Origin: Orbilia blumenaviensis
Lineage: Eukaryota; Ascomycota; Orbiliomycetes; Orbiliales; Orbiliaceae
Length of the DNA: 64,000 nucleotides
Direction: 5' to 3'
Assembly (NCBI GenBank): GCA_036872755.1
Contig: JAVHNS010000017.1
Location: forward strand, 868,001 to 932,000
Positions 1 to 12,200 of the stretch are shown piece by piece. The position numbers were made by a program, and so were the translations under genes. The first letter of the stretch is position 1. Every line of letters starts with the position of its first letter. The notes under the pieces were generated by a model that was not told the DNA's origin, did no database searches, and saw only the letters and a program-made list of their open reading frames with translations.

Positions 1-760
1 AGTAAGTCAATAACGACACTGTCCGAGTCCGCGGGCGGTGTTATAACGTCTGGAGCAACATTTGCTTTGAAGCCGCCGGAAATGGGACAACGACACATCT
101 TGAGAAGCGTTGAGTGTAGTGTCTGAAGGCATTCAGTTGTGTAATCATTCGAGGTTGGCTTCGGGTTTGACTTAATGAGCTCCGAAAGCTCGAGGCCGCG
201 AGGCTCACGCTTGACAGCGGCAAATGCTTTAAAGGTTTTTAAAAACGTCGTTCGATCTTTGCTCGCGCCACAACCCGAACCTTCAGTTAATATCTTAATA
301 GACTTTCGGGCGTATTGTGATTGTCCATTTAAGAGTTGGACAAGGCGCTGATAAGCTTGGTTTTCAAGACGTTTTGGCTCCTTCAAATTCGGCCACTAGA
401 TAGGAGAGTACGAATTGTTAGCAACTAGACGCAACAGTACAAGTCCCGGTGATTATTTACTTTCACCAATCTTTCGAGGTCAGTGAGCAGCCGCGTGATC
501 CTCGCCTCCGTTAGAGGGGGTGGTGCGTCCAGGCGTTTTTTCACATCAAGCAGCCTCTGGGTGAGTAGGTCTAAGAAGATTTTATATCCGAGCTGTTTCC
601 TTAAGGAGCCACACTCTTCGCGAATTGCCAGCACTGCCCTAATAGCAAAAGCAACACTGTCACCCTCCCTCGAAAGGAGTTTCTGGTCGGATGTGGGGCT
701 GCGGCCGGGAGTGGCCGGTCGAGGCGGTGGGGTTATCGTACTGGAACTAGTCGACGGCAT
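1..760 (-). CDS. Partial hypothetical fungal protein, two exons, 3' end beyond the left edge
   Basis: Start ATG is at 760-758, has A at -3, and is preceded by an in-frame TAG two codons upstream, which fixes the start unless an upstream intron exists. Exon 1 runs 760 to about 461 and exon 2 from 395 to the left edge in one open frame; at least 230 residues are visible. Residues 1-25 are rich in Ser, Thr and Pro and probably disordered. Residues 30-98 look alpha-helical with alternating Leu, Arg and Lys. Exon 2 is also mostly helical and ends with a Cys-x-Cys-Pro stretch. By eye the exon 2 pattern (helix, then a Leu-rich helix and C-x-C) recalls fungal DUF7580-type proteins, but this is weak and no function is assigned. 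The gene is divergent from the C2H2 gene, with about 340 bp between the two starts. Confidence 0.7.
396..460 (-). other. Intron of the partial minus-strand gene
   Basis: On the minus strand the donor reads GTAAAT (an alternative GTGAAA donor lies 6 bases upstream at 466; both keep phase 0). A perfect CTAAC branch site is at about 421-417, and the acceptor ATCTAG ends at 396. Without splicing the frame stops at 427-425; with it the frame stays open to the window edge. The two donors differ by two residues and cannot be separated here. Confidence 0.75.
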
Positions 761-1102
761 TCTCTAAGCTCATAACGGAAGATATAAATGCAGGGTATAT
801 CAGAATCAGTCTCAAAAATTTGGTTGGGATGTCTTCTGACGTTCGCGGTTGCTCTGTTTCCCTAAGGGTTAGGCTTGCGTTTGCCGGCTATCAGCATGAC
901 AACTATCACCTATGCATTGTACGTCTAACTCAAGGCTGACGCCAAGAGCTGCCAGTTAAGGCTGCTTGTTTCCGCACAAACGCCTTACCCCGCTATATTA
1001 GTCGTGGCCAATAATCACCGCACTTCTTCCCAGGTCGAGCTCCAGCATGCACATAAACCGAACTGAAAACCTACGACGTACAAATTCTGGCTACCCCGTA
1101 AC
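761..1102. promoter_or_regulatory. Divergent intergenic promoter region
   Basis: About 340 bp of normal-composition DNA separates the two divergent start codons. AT-rich hexamers such as GATATAAA (about 780) and CTATATTA (about 992) could act as core promoter elements for the minus- and plus-strand genes, but I see no decisive element. Confidence 0.45.
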
Positions 1103-3444
1103 ATGGACGAAGCCACCAAGATCTCTCGCATTGCTATATTATGCAAGCAGACGTTCGCAGACTGCGTTTCAAACCCTGAACTAGGGAGCCAAGCTTGGAT
1201 CCGGTCCGCTCAAGGCGACTTTAACCTTTGGTGTGTTGGTATTAAAGCAACTAGTTCTAACAAGTCGTCCCTGGAGTATCGGCTGAGGGACAGGCTAGAT
1301 GTGCGGGAGGATATTTGCGATCTACTTCAAGGCTTAGTTGACGTTCTGCAGAAATGTCAGCAATCAGTCATTGGTACGTTTGAAACGGCGTCAAAACCGT
1401 ACTCCGCATTAACTATAAACACCCCAAGCATCACCGGGGTTGACATTGATTTCCATTGAGCTGGTAGCTATCGGAGACAGAGTCCAGCTAGCAGACTCGC
1501 GCTCGGCTAGCCCAGATAACTTCGAATCCTGGGAGGCTATGTCGAATGAGTCTGGTGCCCTAGATTCTCCTTTCGGAGATGAAGTTTCGGACCCAACCCT
1601 TTCAGAAAATATTTATTATATTAAAGACATCTTAAGTCAACTCTGGAGGATCTCCCGGGCTATTCGTGAATCAGCGAACAAATACAGGTTCGCAAAAGCA
1701 GATGACTCCCTAAACGAGGACGACTTTGAAGATTACCGCCAGCATCTTACCGCCATCATTTTGAGCGCGTTCGAAGATCAGGAGGCTGCGGGTCTTACTC
1801 CTGCTGAGAGAATGCGTAGGGCATTAGGATACGACAGATTAACCCAAGTCCAAAAACGTATAATCCGTCTGAATATCCTCGGAAAGAATAGAATCCAGTT
1901 TGTAGCAAGGTCTCAGAATACAAAGGCTCGCCTTGAAGCCGCTTCCCAGCGGTCGGAATCGACTCCACTCATTAAGGACCTAGAACACCCAAATATCGGC
2001 TCCAACAATGAGCACATGGTTCATCAACCCGAATTGAGTAGCATTGCACCTACCCCATCCCGCATCGCCGCCGAAGGGTCAACTCGCTCGGACGCTCTCA
2101 ATACTGGAATTACGGCTACAGAGGTCGACTCCAGGCTTAATATCGAGGTCGCTTCGACCGAGGAAACCGTGTCAGGGACTACCGAAGTGATGAAGATAGC
2201 ACTTTCACAGAGCCATCCCTGTTGCCCAAGTCTCAACCCCGATGGATCGCTAGTATGTCCATACTGCGACGACCTCTTACCGCCGAACTTCGCCAAGTCC
2301 GAAAATGAGAAAGATTGGAGGTAAAGCGCCCTACTATGATTGATTTCTTTAAATCGACCCTTCTGACTATCAGTCTCTTAGAACACACGTTGCCCAGGAT
2401 ATAATACCGTATTCATGCATCATAGATGATTGTGATACCCCAGATGAGATGTACGCAACTGCAGAGAATCTGCTGTCACACATGCTCAAAAAGCATTCCG
2501 TAACACGTTGGGCCTGCGATCACTGTTCTTATGGTACAAACGAGAAGGAACCTGCCAGAAAAAGCCCACAATACTTCGATACTTCCCAAGAGTGGGAATC
2601 ACATGCGGCAACAGAGCATAAAGATATGATTCCAGTTGAGCAGCGCGCTATATTCGCTGAGTTGGGCAAACGACCGACGATTGGACCTCTATCATGTCCT
2701 CTTTGCCAGTTCGCCACTGAATCTCCGGACACAAGGATCAATGACCACATATTGCAACACCTGCATGAATTTTCTCTCTGGGCCCTCCCTGACAATGCAG
2801 AAGAACGTCGTACACAAAGTAACGATATATCTAAAATATCTGGATTGCCATCACATATACGGTCAAATAGCCTCAATACGGTTATCAAGTGGGGGTACTT
2901 TATTGCTATCCTTGCTTCCGTGGTAATAGCATTTACCAATCTTGGGACAGTGGAATTTCCACCTATCCTAAATATTTTACAGAATGTGAACCGTATTACT
3001 ACTACAGTATGGTTAATTATCACGGCGCAATCTTTTACCACGATTTTATTAATTTTAATGAGTATTACGACCTTACTCCTGTTTGTTATAATATTTTACT
3101 TACTCATCAGGGAAACTGAGCCGTGGGGCCTTTGGTATTCAGAAATGGGACAAAGTAAAGGATATTTAAGGCAGAAACATGAGGCACTACGAGCTATGTT
3201 CCGCTCAGGAAGAGGCAGCCCACAGCAGGACACCTGGGATACATCAGGAAAAAAACACATGTCCTTAATACCATCCGATGGAGGGCTCTCCATCGCGCGC
3301 CATCGCGGCCCATCGCGGCCCATCGTGGCCCATCGCACGACAAACACCACACCTAAAATTTTTTGGTTTTTGTGTTGCTGTATTGCGATTGTGTTGATTG
3401 AGTCTTTGTCATTTTTAATTTCTAAAAACAGTAAAAAAATGTAA
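1103..3444 (+). CDS. Fungal C2H2 zinc-finger protein with C-terminal membrane segments (three exons)
   Basis: Exons 1103-1373, 1468-2320 and 2382-3444 join in frame to 728 residues plus a TAA stop. The start has A at -3. Residues 1-90 match the N-terminal helical module of many Pezizomycotina proteins (Cys/Phe/Cys, then FNLW-x2-GI, SLEYRLR, ICDLL). The finger region holds C354/C357/H377; C387/C392/H408/H413; C420/C423/H449/H454; and C480/C483/H497/H501 followed by LHEFSLWALP. This last finger is the type I know as the 'oxidoreductase acuF-like C2H2' finger; the name does not imply an enzyme. Residues about 150-350 are low-complexity. After the fingers come hydrophobic stretches at about 545-565, 583-617 and 701-721, predicted as membrane helices, unusual for this family. 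The last exon becomes AT-rich and carries a 10-bp repeat, so the true C-terminus could differ. Function unknown; DNA, RNA or protein binding by the fingers is inferred. Confidence 0.82.
1374..1467 (+). other. Intron 1 of the C2H2 gene (94 bp)
   Basis: Donor GTACGT directly after codon 90 plus one base; acceptor TAG ends at 1467. Other AG sites nearby (1460, 1480) break the frame. A TTGAC branch-like site lies at 1439-1443. Confidence 0.75.
2321..2381 (+). other. Intron 2 of the C2H2 gene (61 bp)
   Basis: Donor GTAAAG, branch site CTGAC at 2363-2367, acceptor TTAG ending at 2381. Splicing joins the CPYC half-finger to the WRTHVAQD segment, restoring the expected family order, and it removes the in-frame TAA at 2322-2324. 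Confidence 0.85.
3291..3340 (+). repeat. 10-bp tandem repeat (five units) in the last exon
   Basis: Five consecutive units of the form CATCGCGGCC with one to three changes each lie just upstream of the last hydrophobic segment of the C2H2 gene. Because 10 is not a multiple of 3, gain or loss of a unit would shift the reading frame of the C-terminus. Confidence 0.85.
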
Positions 3445-3824
3445 ACAAAAAACAAAAATATAAATATTTTTATCTTTATTACCACCACCACTACTACCTA
3501 TATAAATTGAGCTGGTCACAATAACCTCACTATGACCAACTAACTATATAGACCTCGCAAATATTAGTATGATAGTTAAATTTTGTTTTTTTGTTGAAAA
3601 AATTAGTTTTGAAGTCTAAAATAATTATGTGAAGTTAATAAAATTAATGAAAAAATAAAAAAAAAAATTTTTTTATATGGATGTTGTAATTAAATGGTAT
3701 TTTTTTATTAAAAAAATAATTTTAAAGCTAAAAATAATTATATAATATTAAAAAAAAAATTAAAAAAATATTTATATGAGATGTTATAATAAAAATTATA
3801 ACAGAAGTTGTAAATGTTATATAT
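3445..3824. other. Transition into A+T-rich DNA, with a two-unit tandem duplication
   Basis: Composition drops sharply right after the stop codon. At about 3597-3800 two related segments of about 113 bp follow each other; both contain a variant of CTAAAATAATTAT and of ATGTTGTAAT. The second differs mostly by G-to-A and C-to-T changes. No gene is visible. An imperfect inverted pair (CTGGTCA / TGACCAA) lies at about 3511-3540. Confidence 0.55.
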
Positions 3825-3848
3825 TGTTACACCTGTCCCAGGTATTTC
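3825..3848 (-). repeat. 24-bp match to the 3' terminus of the chromovirus LTR, inverted
   Basis: The stretch begins TGTTACACCTGTCC and matches the reverse complement of the last 24 bases of the 3' LTR (14694-14717) at 22 of 24 positions; the two differences are transitions. Beyond these 24 bp the similarity stops. It may be the end of a related LTR or a truncated solo LTR in the opposite orientation. Confidence 0.6.
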
Positions 3849-3911
3849 CTACCCTCTAGACCACCCCCAACACTAGAGGTTGTGTTTGGGTGTGTCCCTA
3901 CGGGTTATTCG

Positions 3912-3955
3912 TTGCGAGAACCAGGCACTGGTTCCAACCTTCACTATATAAGCGA
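3912..3955 (+). promoter_or_regulatory. Hairpin and TATA-like box near the left end of unit X
   Basis: A perfect 7-bp inverted repeat with a 3-base loop (GAACCAG-GCA-CTGGTTC, 3918-3934) is followed by CTATATAAG at 3944-3952. Both survive in copy B despite heavy mutation all around. The TATA-like box could be the promoter of the dead reading frame inside X. Confidence 0.5.
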
Positions 3956-4899
3956 GTTGTGGTTTTGGTAAAAAAATCAGCACTAATTCTAACATTAATT
4001 CTGTTACTAGATTAAGTAAAATAAATAAAAAATTTTTAAAATTATAAATAGAAATTTAAATGAAATAAAATTAGGCACTAATTTTGTTATTTAAATAAAA
4101 AATTTGAAAAATTTTATAAAAAAAGTAATTTTAATATTTAATTATTTGAATATTTTTAATAAAAATTATATTTTTAATAAAAATTATATTTTTAATTAAA
4201 TAAAATATATTATATTATAATTTATATTTATAATAGTAATTTTAACCTTTTAATTATTATTAGTAATTAATAAATTTTTTTATATTTCATAATAAAAAAT
4301 TTTATTTTATAAAAAATATTAATATATTTATATAATTATTAATATAATCAAATATTATTATTGTAATTATAAATTAATGATAAATCAAATAAATTAACAA
4401 TAATTAAAAAAAATATTATAAAATATAAATTTTTTTAATATATTTAGATTATTTAAATTATTTAATTAAAAAATGATATTTTTTTTTTAATTATAATTTA
4501 AAATTAATATTGAATATGTTTGTAAAAATGAAGGATATTAATATAAAAAATATAATTATAAATAAGTTAAATTTTATTTATATTATTTTTATAATGAAAA
4601 GTAAATTATAAATTAATTTTATATTATTTAAAATTATTTTGATTTATATTAAGTTTAAATAATTTATGTATAAAATATTTTTTTGATTTGGTGGTGAATT
4701 AATTAAATTATAATTATTAATTAAATAATTGGTTTGAATGGTTTAATAATTATTATTTTTAATTAATTTTTATAAAAATGGTTAAATATAATTATTAAAT
4801 TATTTATTATTAGTTATGTTAAATGTTAATGGTTAGTAATTTATAATTTTTTTATATAAAATATTAATTTTTAAAATAATAAAACTAATTATTTTATAT

Positions 4900-5527
4900 A
4901 TATAATTAATTTAAATTAATTAAAAATAACTATTGTTTTATAAATTCCTAATTTCAAATACAATCTTAATAAAAACAAATTAATATTATCTCAATTTTAT
5001 AATTTAAATTATATATGTATAAAAACAATTAAATAATTAATTATGTATAATAAATTTATATAGTAAAAGTATTAAACTTTCAATAATTATATTTTTTGTT
5101 TATTAATCAACACTAAAGCAAATATGTTAAATTTAAAATTATTTTGGTATATTCAAACTAAATTTACTAAAAAATATTTTAATATTTGGGTTTAATTTTT
5201 ATATTATATCTATTAAATTAAAAATAATTTTTTATTTAAAAATTATATTAAATCATTATTTACCTTAATTATTAATTAAATTTTGTAAATTAATAATTTG
5301 ATTGAAAAATTAAATTATTAATTATATAAAAATAAATTTAATGATTTTGAATAATTTTTACAAAATTTAACCAAAATTATAATTTTTATATGTGATAATA
5401 TAATAGTTAAGATATATTTTACCATGATTACAAATTTTATTGAAAAAAAATATAAATTTAGTTTTTTAAAATATGTACTACTCTCTTTTAATATGCTTAA
5501 AAATTTTAAATTTTATAATTTAATTAT
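4900..5527 (+). pseudogene. RIP-ruined long reading frame of unit X, 5' part, copy A
   Basis: Reading in the frame of base 5361, the sequence gives protein-like text that matches copy B codon by codon, with most differences explained by C-to-T or G-to-A. It is cut at 5527, at a point corresponding to the PYNS-like segment of copy B, by insertion of the chromovirus. The insertion plus target duplication is 9195 bp, a multiple of three, so the frame resumes unchanged at 14723. The upstream limit of the frame cannot be fixed. See the 3' part for the family assignment. Confidence 0.55.
5523..5527. repeat. Target-site duplication, left (ATTAT)
   Basis: ATTAT directly precedes the LTR start TGTCACGG and is repeated at 14718-14722. 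The uninterrupted copy of unit X has ATTAT once at the matching place (about 43696-43700). Confidence 0.9.
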
Positions 5528-6084
5528 TGTCACGGCCAGCCATACTAGGTATATCTTGGCATGTTAAACATAAGTCCATTTTCACAGGCTATTTCTCACA
5601 CCAAAATAATTTTTATTATAAATATCCAACAAAAGAAAATCATATTAGAAAAAAACAAATTAAACTATGTTATGCTGACAACACAATTTTTAAAACAAAC
5701 TATATAGAAAATATTATGTATAACTTAGTGCGTTATATGTACATAATGTCTTTTAGAATATATAATATTTAAGTTTATAAATGATTTATATTTGCATAAA
5801 TAATATTTATATATATAAAAACTTTTAAACAATAATAGTTTTAAGATTCTTTCTTAAATTTTATCAATTAATTTATTAATACTTAATATATTTTATTTAT
5901 TATTTTTATTTATTAAATTTAATATCTTTTTATTAAAAATTATATTATTTAATATTTTTATATTTAATTTAACTTATTTTGAAAAAATAATTTAAATATT
6001 TTAAATTAAAAATACAATTAACCAAAAAACACTAAATTATTTTAAAAATTTTTTATTTAAGAAATACCCAAAACAAATATAACA
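5528..6084 (+). repeat. 5' LTR of chromovirus copy 1
   Basis: 557 bp, starting TGTCACGGCC and ending ATAACA. It aligns without gaps to the 3' LTR over the parts I compared. The outer 70 bases keep most C and G, whereas the same bases of the 3' LTR are almost all changed to T and A. Confidence 0.92.
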
Positions 6085-7079
6085 TTTTAACCAATCTAAT
6101 TTTTAATAATAAAGCAAAAATCATATATCAAGTAATAATAGTAACACTAAATATTATAACTTTTACAACATTACTTATAAAATAAAAAACAATTTTTTTA
6201 ATAAAATAATACATCTACCAATTATAACTTAAAATCAACAAACACAAACAAAAAAATTATTTACAAAATAAATTAAATTATTTTTTCTAAAACTAACCAC
6301 TAATAATAAAAATTTAAAATTAATACAAATTAGTATTCTATTTAAATAATACAAAAACACTAAATATATTAATATTACAACTAAAATACAACCAACACTA
6401 AATTATTTTTAAAAACACAAACAACTATTTAACACAATATTAAACTTATTTAACACAATAATCAATATAGGAAAATTTTCAAATAAACAAATTCTACTAA
6501 TTATAAAAAATTTCATAACAAAAATAATTATTTTAGAAATAGAATATAAGCAAATTATTATAAACAAAAAAAAAACATTTTTATAAAAACAATTAGAATA
6601 TAAAATTTTTAAAACAAATTATAACAAAAAAAAAATCAAAATCAGTATTAACAAGATATTTAAAATCAAAAACTTAATAAAATATTTTAGTAAACCCAAA
6701 AAAATTGATTATTTTTTTTATTAATTTTTAATTTATTTTAAAATATAGGATAACAAATTTCTAAATGATAAATTTAAAATTATTTTTATAAAAATATACT
6801 TAGAAAATTTAATTTTTTAAATATTTATTAATTATAATAATTATTATGTTAAGAATAAAACTACTTTTAACACTTATATTCTTAAGATTATAACAAATTT
6901 TAAAAAATTTATTATATTTTTTAAATAATAATATAAAGAAAATAATAAGGTTAATAAAATTTATAAAAACTTTGAAGAATTTAAATAAATTAATTTAATT
7001 TATAGATATTTTTATAAATTTAATTAAATTATTTTTTTTATTAAATAAAATAAATTTAATATTATTTATTAAATTTGAG

Positions 7080-8500
7080 AAGGATTGAAACTAAAGTTAA
7101 AAATTTAAATTTTTTTTAAAAAATAATAATTTAAAAAATTTTTTGAATATATGAAAATATAAAAAATAATTATTAAAATTGATGATATTTATTAATAAAA
7201 TAAGTACAATTAAAAAAAAAAAAATTTTTATAATTATGGTTTTAAAAAAAATAAAAATAAAAAAAAAATATTCCAAAATTAAAATAATAAAGAAAATGGG
7301 AATTAGTACAAAAACAAAAATAAAAATTTTACCCCAAATAAAACTTTTAACCCAATTCCCATAAATCTCAATATAACTTAATATAATTATTTGTATAACA
7401 AAAAACCCAAAAAATTAAAATCCAATAATTTTATTTACTACAATTATAATAAATCTAAATATATTACTAAAAATTATAAAAAACTATAATAAAATAATAT
7501 ATTTTAATAATATAAAAATATTAAATTTACAAACACCAATTTTTTATTATTATTTATTATAAAAAAAATTCAAATAATATATTAATTTACTTTTTAAAAA
7601 ATTAAATAATTTTAATAACAAATTCTTAAATAAATTTTAAATTATTTAATTATTTTTGATTAATTTATAAACACCCCTGAATTTATTACTCAAAAAAAAA
7701 AAATTAAACTTAAAATTACTCTAATCACCCATAATTTAATTTTTTAAGAATATTATTGATTTTAGAATAATTTAATATTTAAAATTCATTTAAATTATAA
7801 AAGATATTTTAATAAAAAATTTTTTTAAAAATATATGTCTAAAAAAATTCACTATATTTATCTAATTTATATTAACCTTATATTACAAAATTTTAAAATT
7901 TATTTATAATTTATTAATATAATAAAAAACTTTTTTATTAAAATAAATTTATTACTCACTTATAATTAAATCTTTTATAAATAAAAAAACCTTTTTATAA
8001 AATATTTAAATAATAAAAAGAAAGTTTATAAAAAAATCTTTTTTAATCTTTTAATTATGTTTTATAAGAGTTAGGATGATAACAAAATTTTTACTTTTAA
8101 AACCTATATTAATAATATAATTTTTATAAAATTTAAAAAAAAACAAATCCAATATATAAATTATTAAAAAAAAATTTATAATTAATATAAAAATTATAAT
8201 TATATAATTTAAAATTAATTAAATTATAAATATTTAAATTATTATATTATTTTTATTATTAAATATATTAAATATAAATATATTAAAAACCAAAAATAAT
8301 TTTTTTTTAAAAAATATCAAAATACTTTTTTTTATATTAATAACAATTTTTATAAAGTTAATTTTATAAAAAATTAAAAAACCTATTATAAAAAAATTAA
8401 AAATATTAATTTTTTTTTTATTTATAAATAAATTAATAAAATTAAATATATTATTTTAAAATATTAAAAAATTATTTTCAATTATTATCTATATAAAAAC
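7080..8500 (+). pseudogene. Gag remnant with CCHC zinc knuckle, copy 1
   Basis: At 7436-7477 the frame reads Y-x2-Y-x4-Y-x4-Y, exactly the spacing of C-x2-C-x4-H-x4-C with each Cys (TGY) and His (CAY) changed to Tyr (TAY), as RIP would do. The nucleocapsid knuckle binds retroelement RNA. The same frame stays in register with copy 2 to at least 8300 and its interruptions look like former Gln or Trp codons, so the coding stretch extends about 0.9 kb or more past the knuckle, which is long for a Gypsy gag. The start codon is not identifiable. Confidence 0.65.
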
Positions 8501-9299
8501 CAATTTTTAGATATAAAATTCTATAATTATATTTTTTATTTTTATAATTTTTGTTATAATAGATAAAATTTATATATTAAACATTTTAACTTTATTTAAT
8601 TTATTTTTTATAATTTTAATATTTTTTTTAATTGTAAAAAATATTTTTATTAATATTTTTTTTAAATTATTATTTAATTTTTAATTTATTAAAATATTTG
8701 TATTATTTAATTTAATATTAATTATAAAAAAAAAATTATAAAATATTATAAAAAAAATAAATACTATTGTATAACTAATATTAAACATATTATTAAATAT
8801 AATTTAATAAAAAAAAAAAATTATTAATGTTAATTTTATAAAAAATTAATTATTTATTTATTTTATAAAGGATATAATTTTTGTATTAATTATATTTAAA
8901 AATATATTATTTTTATTAAAAATTTTTATATTTTAAAAATTAAATTAAATATTTAAAATATGGAATGGTGATGTATATATTATTAAAATCTTATTTTTAA
9001 TATTTAATTTAATTTTAAATATTATTTTTAAAAAAATTATTTTAATTATAGATAGGATAATTTTGCTTTATTTTATTATTAATTTAAAATTATTGATTTT
9101 AAATGAGGTTATTTTGAATTGAAATTTAATAAATTTTTTTATATTAATAAGATTAAATTTGTTGATGTTTATGGAAGAATGAATATGGAAGAAAAAAATT
9201 AAGGAAATTTTAAAACTTGATATTATTTGAAAAATTTAAATTATATATTGTTAAAAATAAATTATTTAAATAACTTTTTTTATAATTAATTAAAAATTA

Positions 9300-12200
9300 T
9301 TTTTTTTTATTAGTTAATATTAATGGAAATTCTAGTATGTTTTTATTAGATTATGGAGTAAAAAATTTATTTATTTATTTTAAAATTATTAAATAATTTA
9401 AATTATTTTATATTTAAAAATTTTAGAAAATATATGTTATTATTTTTGATAATAATTTTCTTGAAATAATTATTTATGAAATTATTTTTATATTTTTTAT
9501 AAATAAATATTTGGAAACAATTATGATGGATATTTTAGAGATTTTTTATAAATTGGTTTTTGAATTCCCTTAATTAAAAAAATATAATCTAAATATTAAT
9601 TGGAAAATTTAATATTTTAAATTCTTAAAATATAATTATAGAAAAATCTATTTTAAGATTTAATTGGATAATTAATCTCTAAAAAAAATTTATTATTGAT
9701 TTATTTAATATATATTATAAAAAAAAAATTAATAATTATCTTTGAAATAAATTTTATTTTATAAAACATATTTTTTTTAAAATATGAGAAATTAATAAAA
9801 AAAAAAAAAAAATTCTAAATTAAATTTTTGAAGATAATAAATTAATTTTTTAATTTTTAAATAAAAGGGATTTTTTGTTGAAAATTAATTAATTTATATA
9901 TTATATTTTTTTAAAAAAAAAAATTTAATTAAAATTTTTATTTATATATGTATGTATAAAAAAAAAAAATTATAGTTTTATGTGAATATATTGATGAAAA
10001 TTTTTATAATGGATTTATATGATTTTTTAACTTATTTGTAGAATATTTTATATTATTTGTATTAAAATTTAATGGAAAATTGTGAATATATATTGATTAT
10101 AGAAGTTTGAATGATATTATGATTAAAGATATTAGATTTTTACTATTGATAAATAAATTTTTTAATTATTTAATAAAAACAAATTATTTTATTAAATTAA
10201 ATATTATTAATGTTTATTATAATATTAAAATAAATTTAAAAAAAAAATAAAAAACAATTTTTTAATATTATTATAATTTATTTAAATATTTAATTATATT
10301 ATTTGGGTTAATTAATATATTAGTTTTTTTTTAAACTTTTATAAATTATATATTTTAAAAACATATAGATGTTATTTATATTATTTACTTAAATAATATT
10401 TTAATTTTTAATAAAATACTAAAAAAATATAAAAAAAACATCAATATAATATTAAAATCCTTCCAAAACTATAATCTATATATAACACTAAACAAATTAG
10501 AATTTATTATTATTAAATACAAATTCTTAAAAACCATAATCATTTTGAATGGAATTAAAATAAACCCAAAAAAAGTTTAAACCATTTAAAATTAATTTTT
10601 CCTTAAAAATATCAAAGAAATACAATCATTTCTTAAACTTTACAATTATTATTAACAATTTATTCAAAAATACAACTTCATATTAATAATACTTTCCAAA
10701 CTCACCAAAAAACAACTAAAATTTAAAATAACACCCAAAAAAATTTAAACCTTTAAAACTCTAAAAAAATCATTTACCTCCACCCCCATTCTCAAACTTT
10801 ATAATCTAAAATTATTTATTAAGATTAAAATTAATATTTCTATAATAATATTAAAAATTTATTTATTCTAATTTTATAAAAACAAACAATAATATCTTAT
10901 TATTTATATCTTTTACAAATTTAATATTATATAACTACAATATATTATTCATAATAAAAAATTAATAATTATTATAAAAATATATCAAAAATAATATATT
11001 TATTTTTAAAACAAAAAACTTTTTATAATTTTATCTAATTATAAAAACCTTATTTACTTCTTAACCACAAAAAAACTTAATAAATAACAAATTCAATAAT
11101 AAAAATTCTTTAATAAATACAATATAAAAATAATATATTTTAAAAAAAAAAAAAATATTTTTATAAATATAATAAACAAAAAACTAAATTTTATCAAAAA
11201 CATTAAACTTAATAAAAAAACAATTTTTAAATATAACAATACTAAAAACCAAATTTTTATTAATAAATTTTTAAATCTAACAAAACATAATATTAAAGAT
11301 AATCTTTAACAAAAAATCTTTAAAATTTATAAACAAAATTTTATTATATAATAAATTTTAAAAAAAAAAAATATATTTTTTCACTTTAAATTAATTAATA
11401 AAATTATTATATTTTAAAATTTATTTTATATTTTGATTAAGAAATTCTAAGAAAAACTTATTTTCTTATATTATAATTATCCAACTTATAATTATTTTGA
11501 AATTAATCATATTTAAAAATTTATTATAAAGATTTATTTTTAGTTTTAAATAAAAAAACAAATTAAAGAATATATTAAAATTTATAATTTTTATTATAAA
11601 AATAAACTTAATTAATATAAATTTTATGGAATTTTTTAATTATATAATGTATTAAATATATTTTTCAAAGTTATTATTTATGATTTTATATAAAGAATAT
11701 TTTTAATATAAAATTTTTTTATTAATAAATTATATAATAAAATATTAATTATTATAAATAAATTAATAAAAATTATTATTTTTATTTTGTAAAATAATTA
11801 ATAAAAAATTAAAAAATTATAATAAATTTATTATAATTATGTTTTTTTTAAATATGAAATTTAATGGAAATATATTTTTAATCACAATTTTTTTTTTATA
11901 AACAAATATTAATAATTAATTATAAATTAAACTAATATTAAATTAAATATTACAACCAAAAATTATATTTAAATAAATAAAACTTTTAAAAAACTTATTT
12001 AAATTTTTAAAATCTATCTTTAAAATTTTTTTAATTATATTTAAAATAATTAAATATTTTTTTTATTTATGGTAAAATTTATTTATAATACTTCTCAATA
12101 TTTAATTACTAAATATATTTTATACAAAATATTAAAAAAATAAACACTTAAAACTATTTTTCCCTCTTTCACACCAAAAAAAATTATCCCTAAAACTAAA

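Noticed and set aside
483..767. Plus-strand open frame opposite the partial gene
   Set aside because: Antisense shadow of exon 1 of the minus-strand gene, which has better start context and splice signals.
872..884. Telomere-like CCCTAA / TTAGG text near 862-875
   Set aside because: Single occurrence between genes, not tandem.
2529..3041. Minus-strand open frame opposite the C2H2 gene
   Set aside because: Shadow of the zinc-finger exon; no family resemblance.
5527..5772. Open frame at the start of the 5' LTR
   Set aside because: It starts at the LTR border and overlaps only LTR sequence; LTRs of this family do not encode proteins here and the frame is broken in the other LTRs.
7179..7364. 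Lys/Ile-rich open frame
   Set aside because: Lies within the gag region of chromovirus copy 1 but not in the zinc-knuckle frame; composition-driven.
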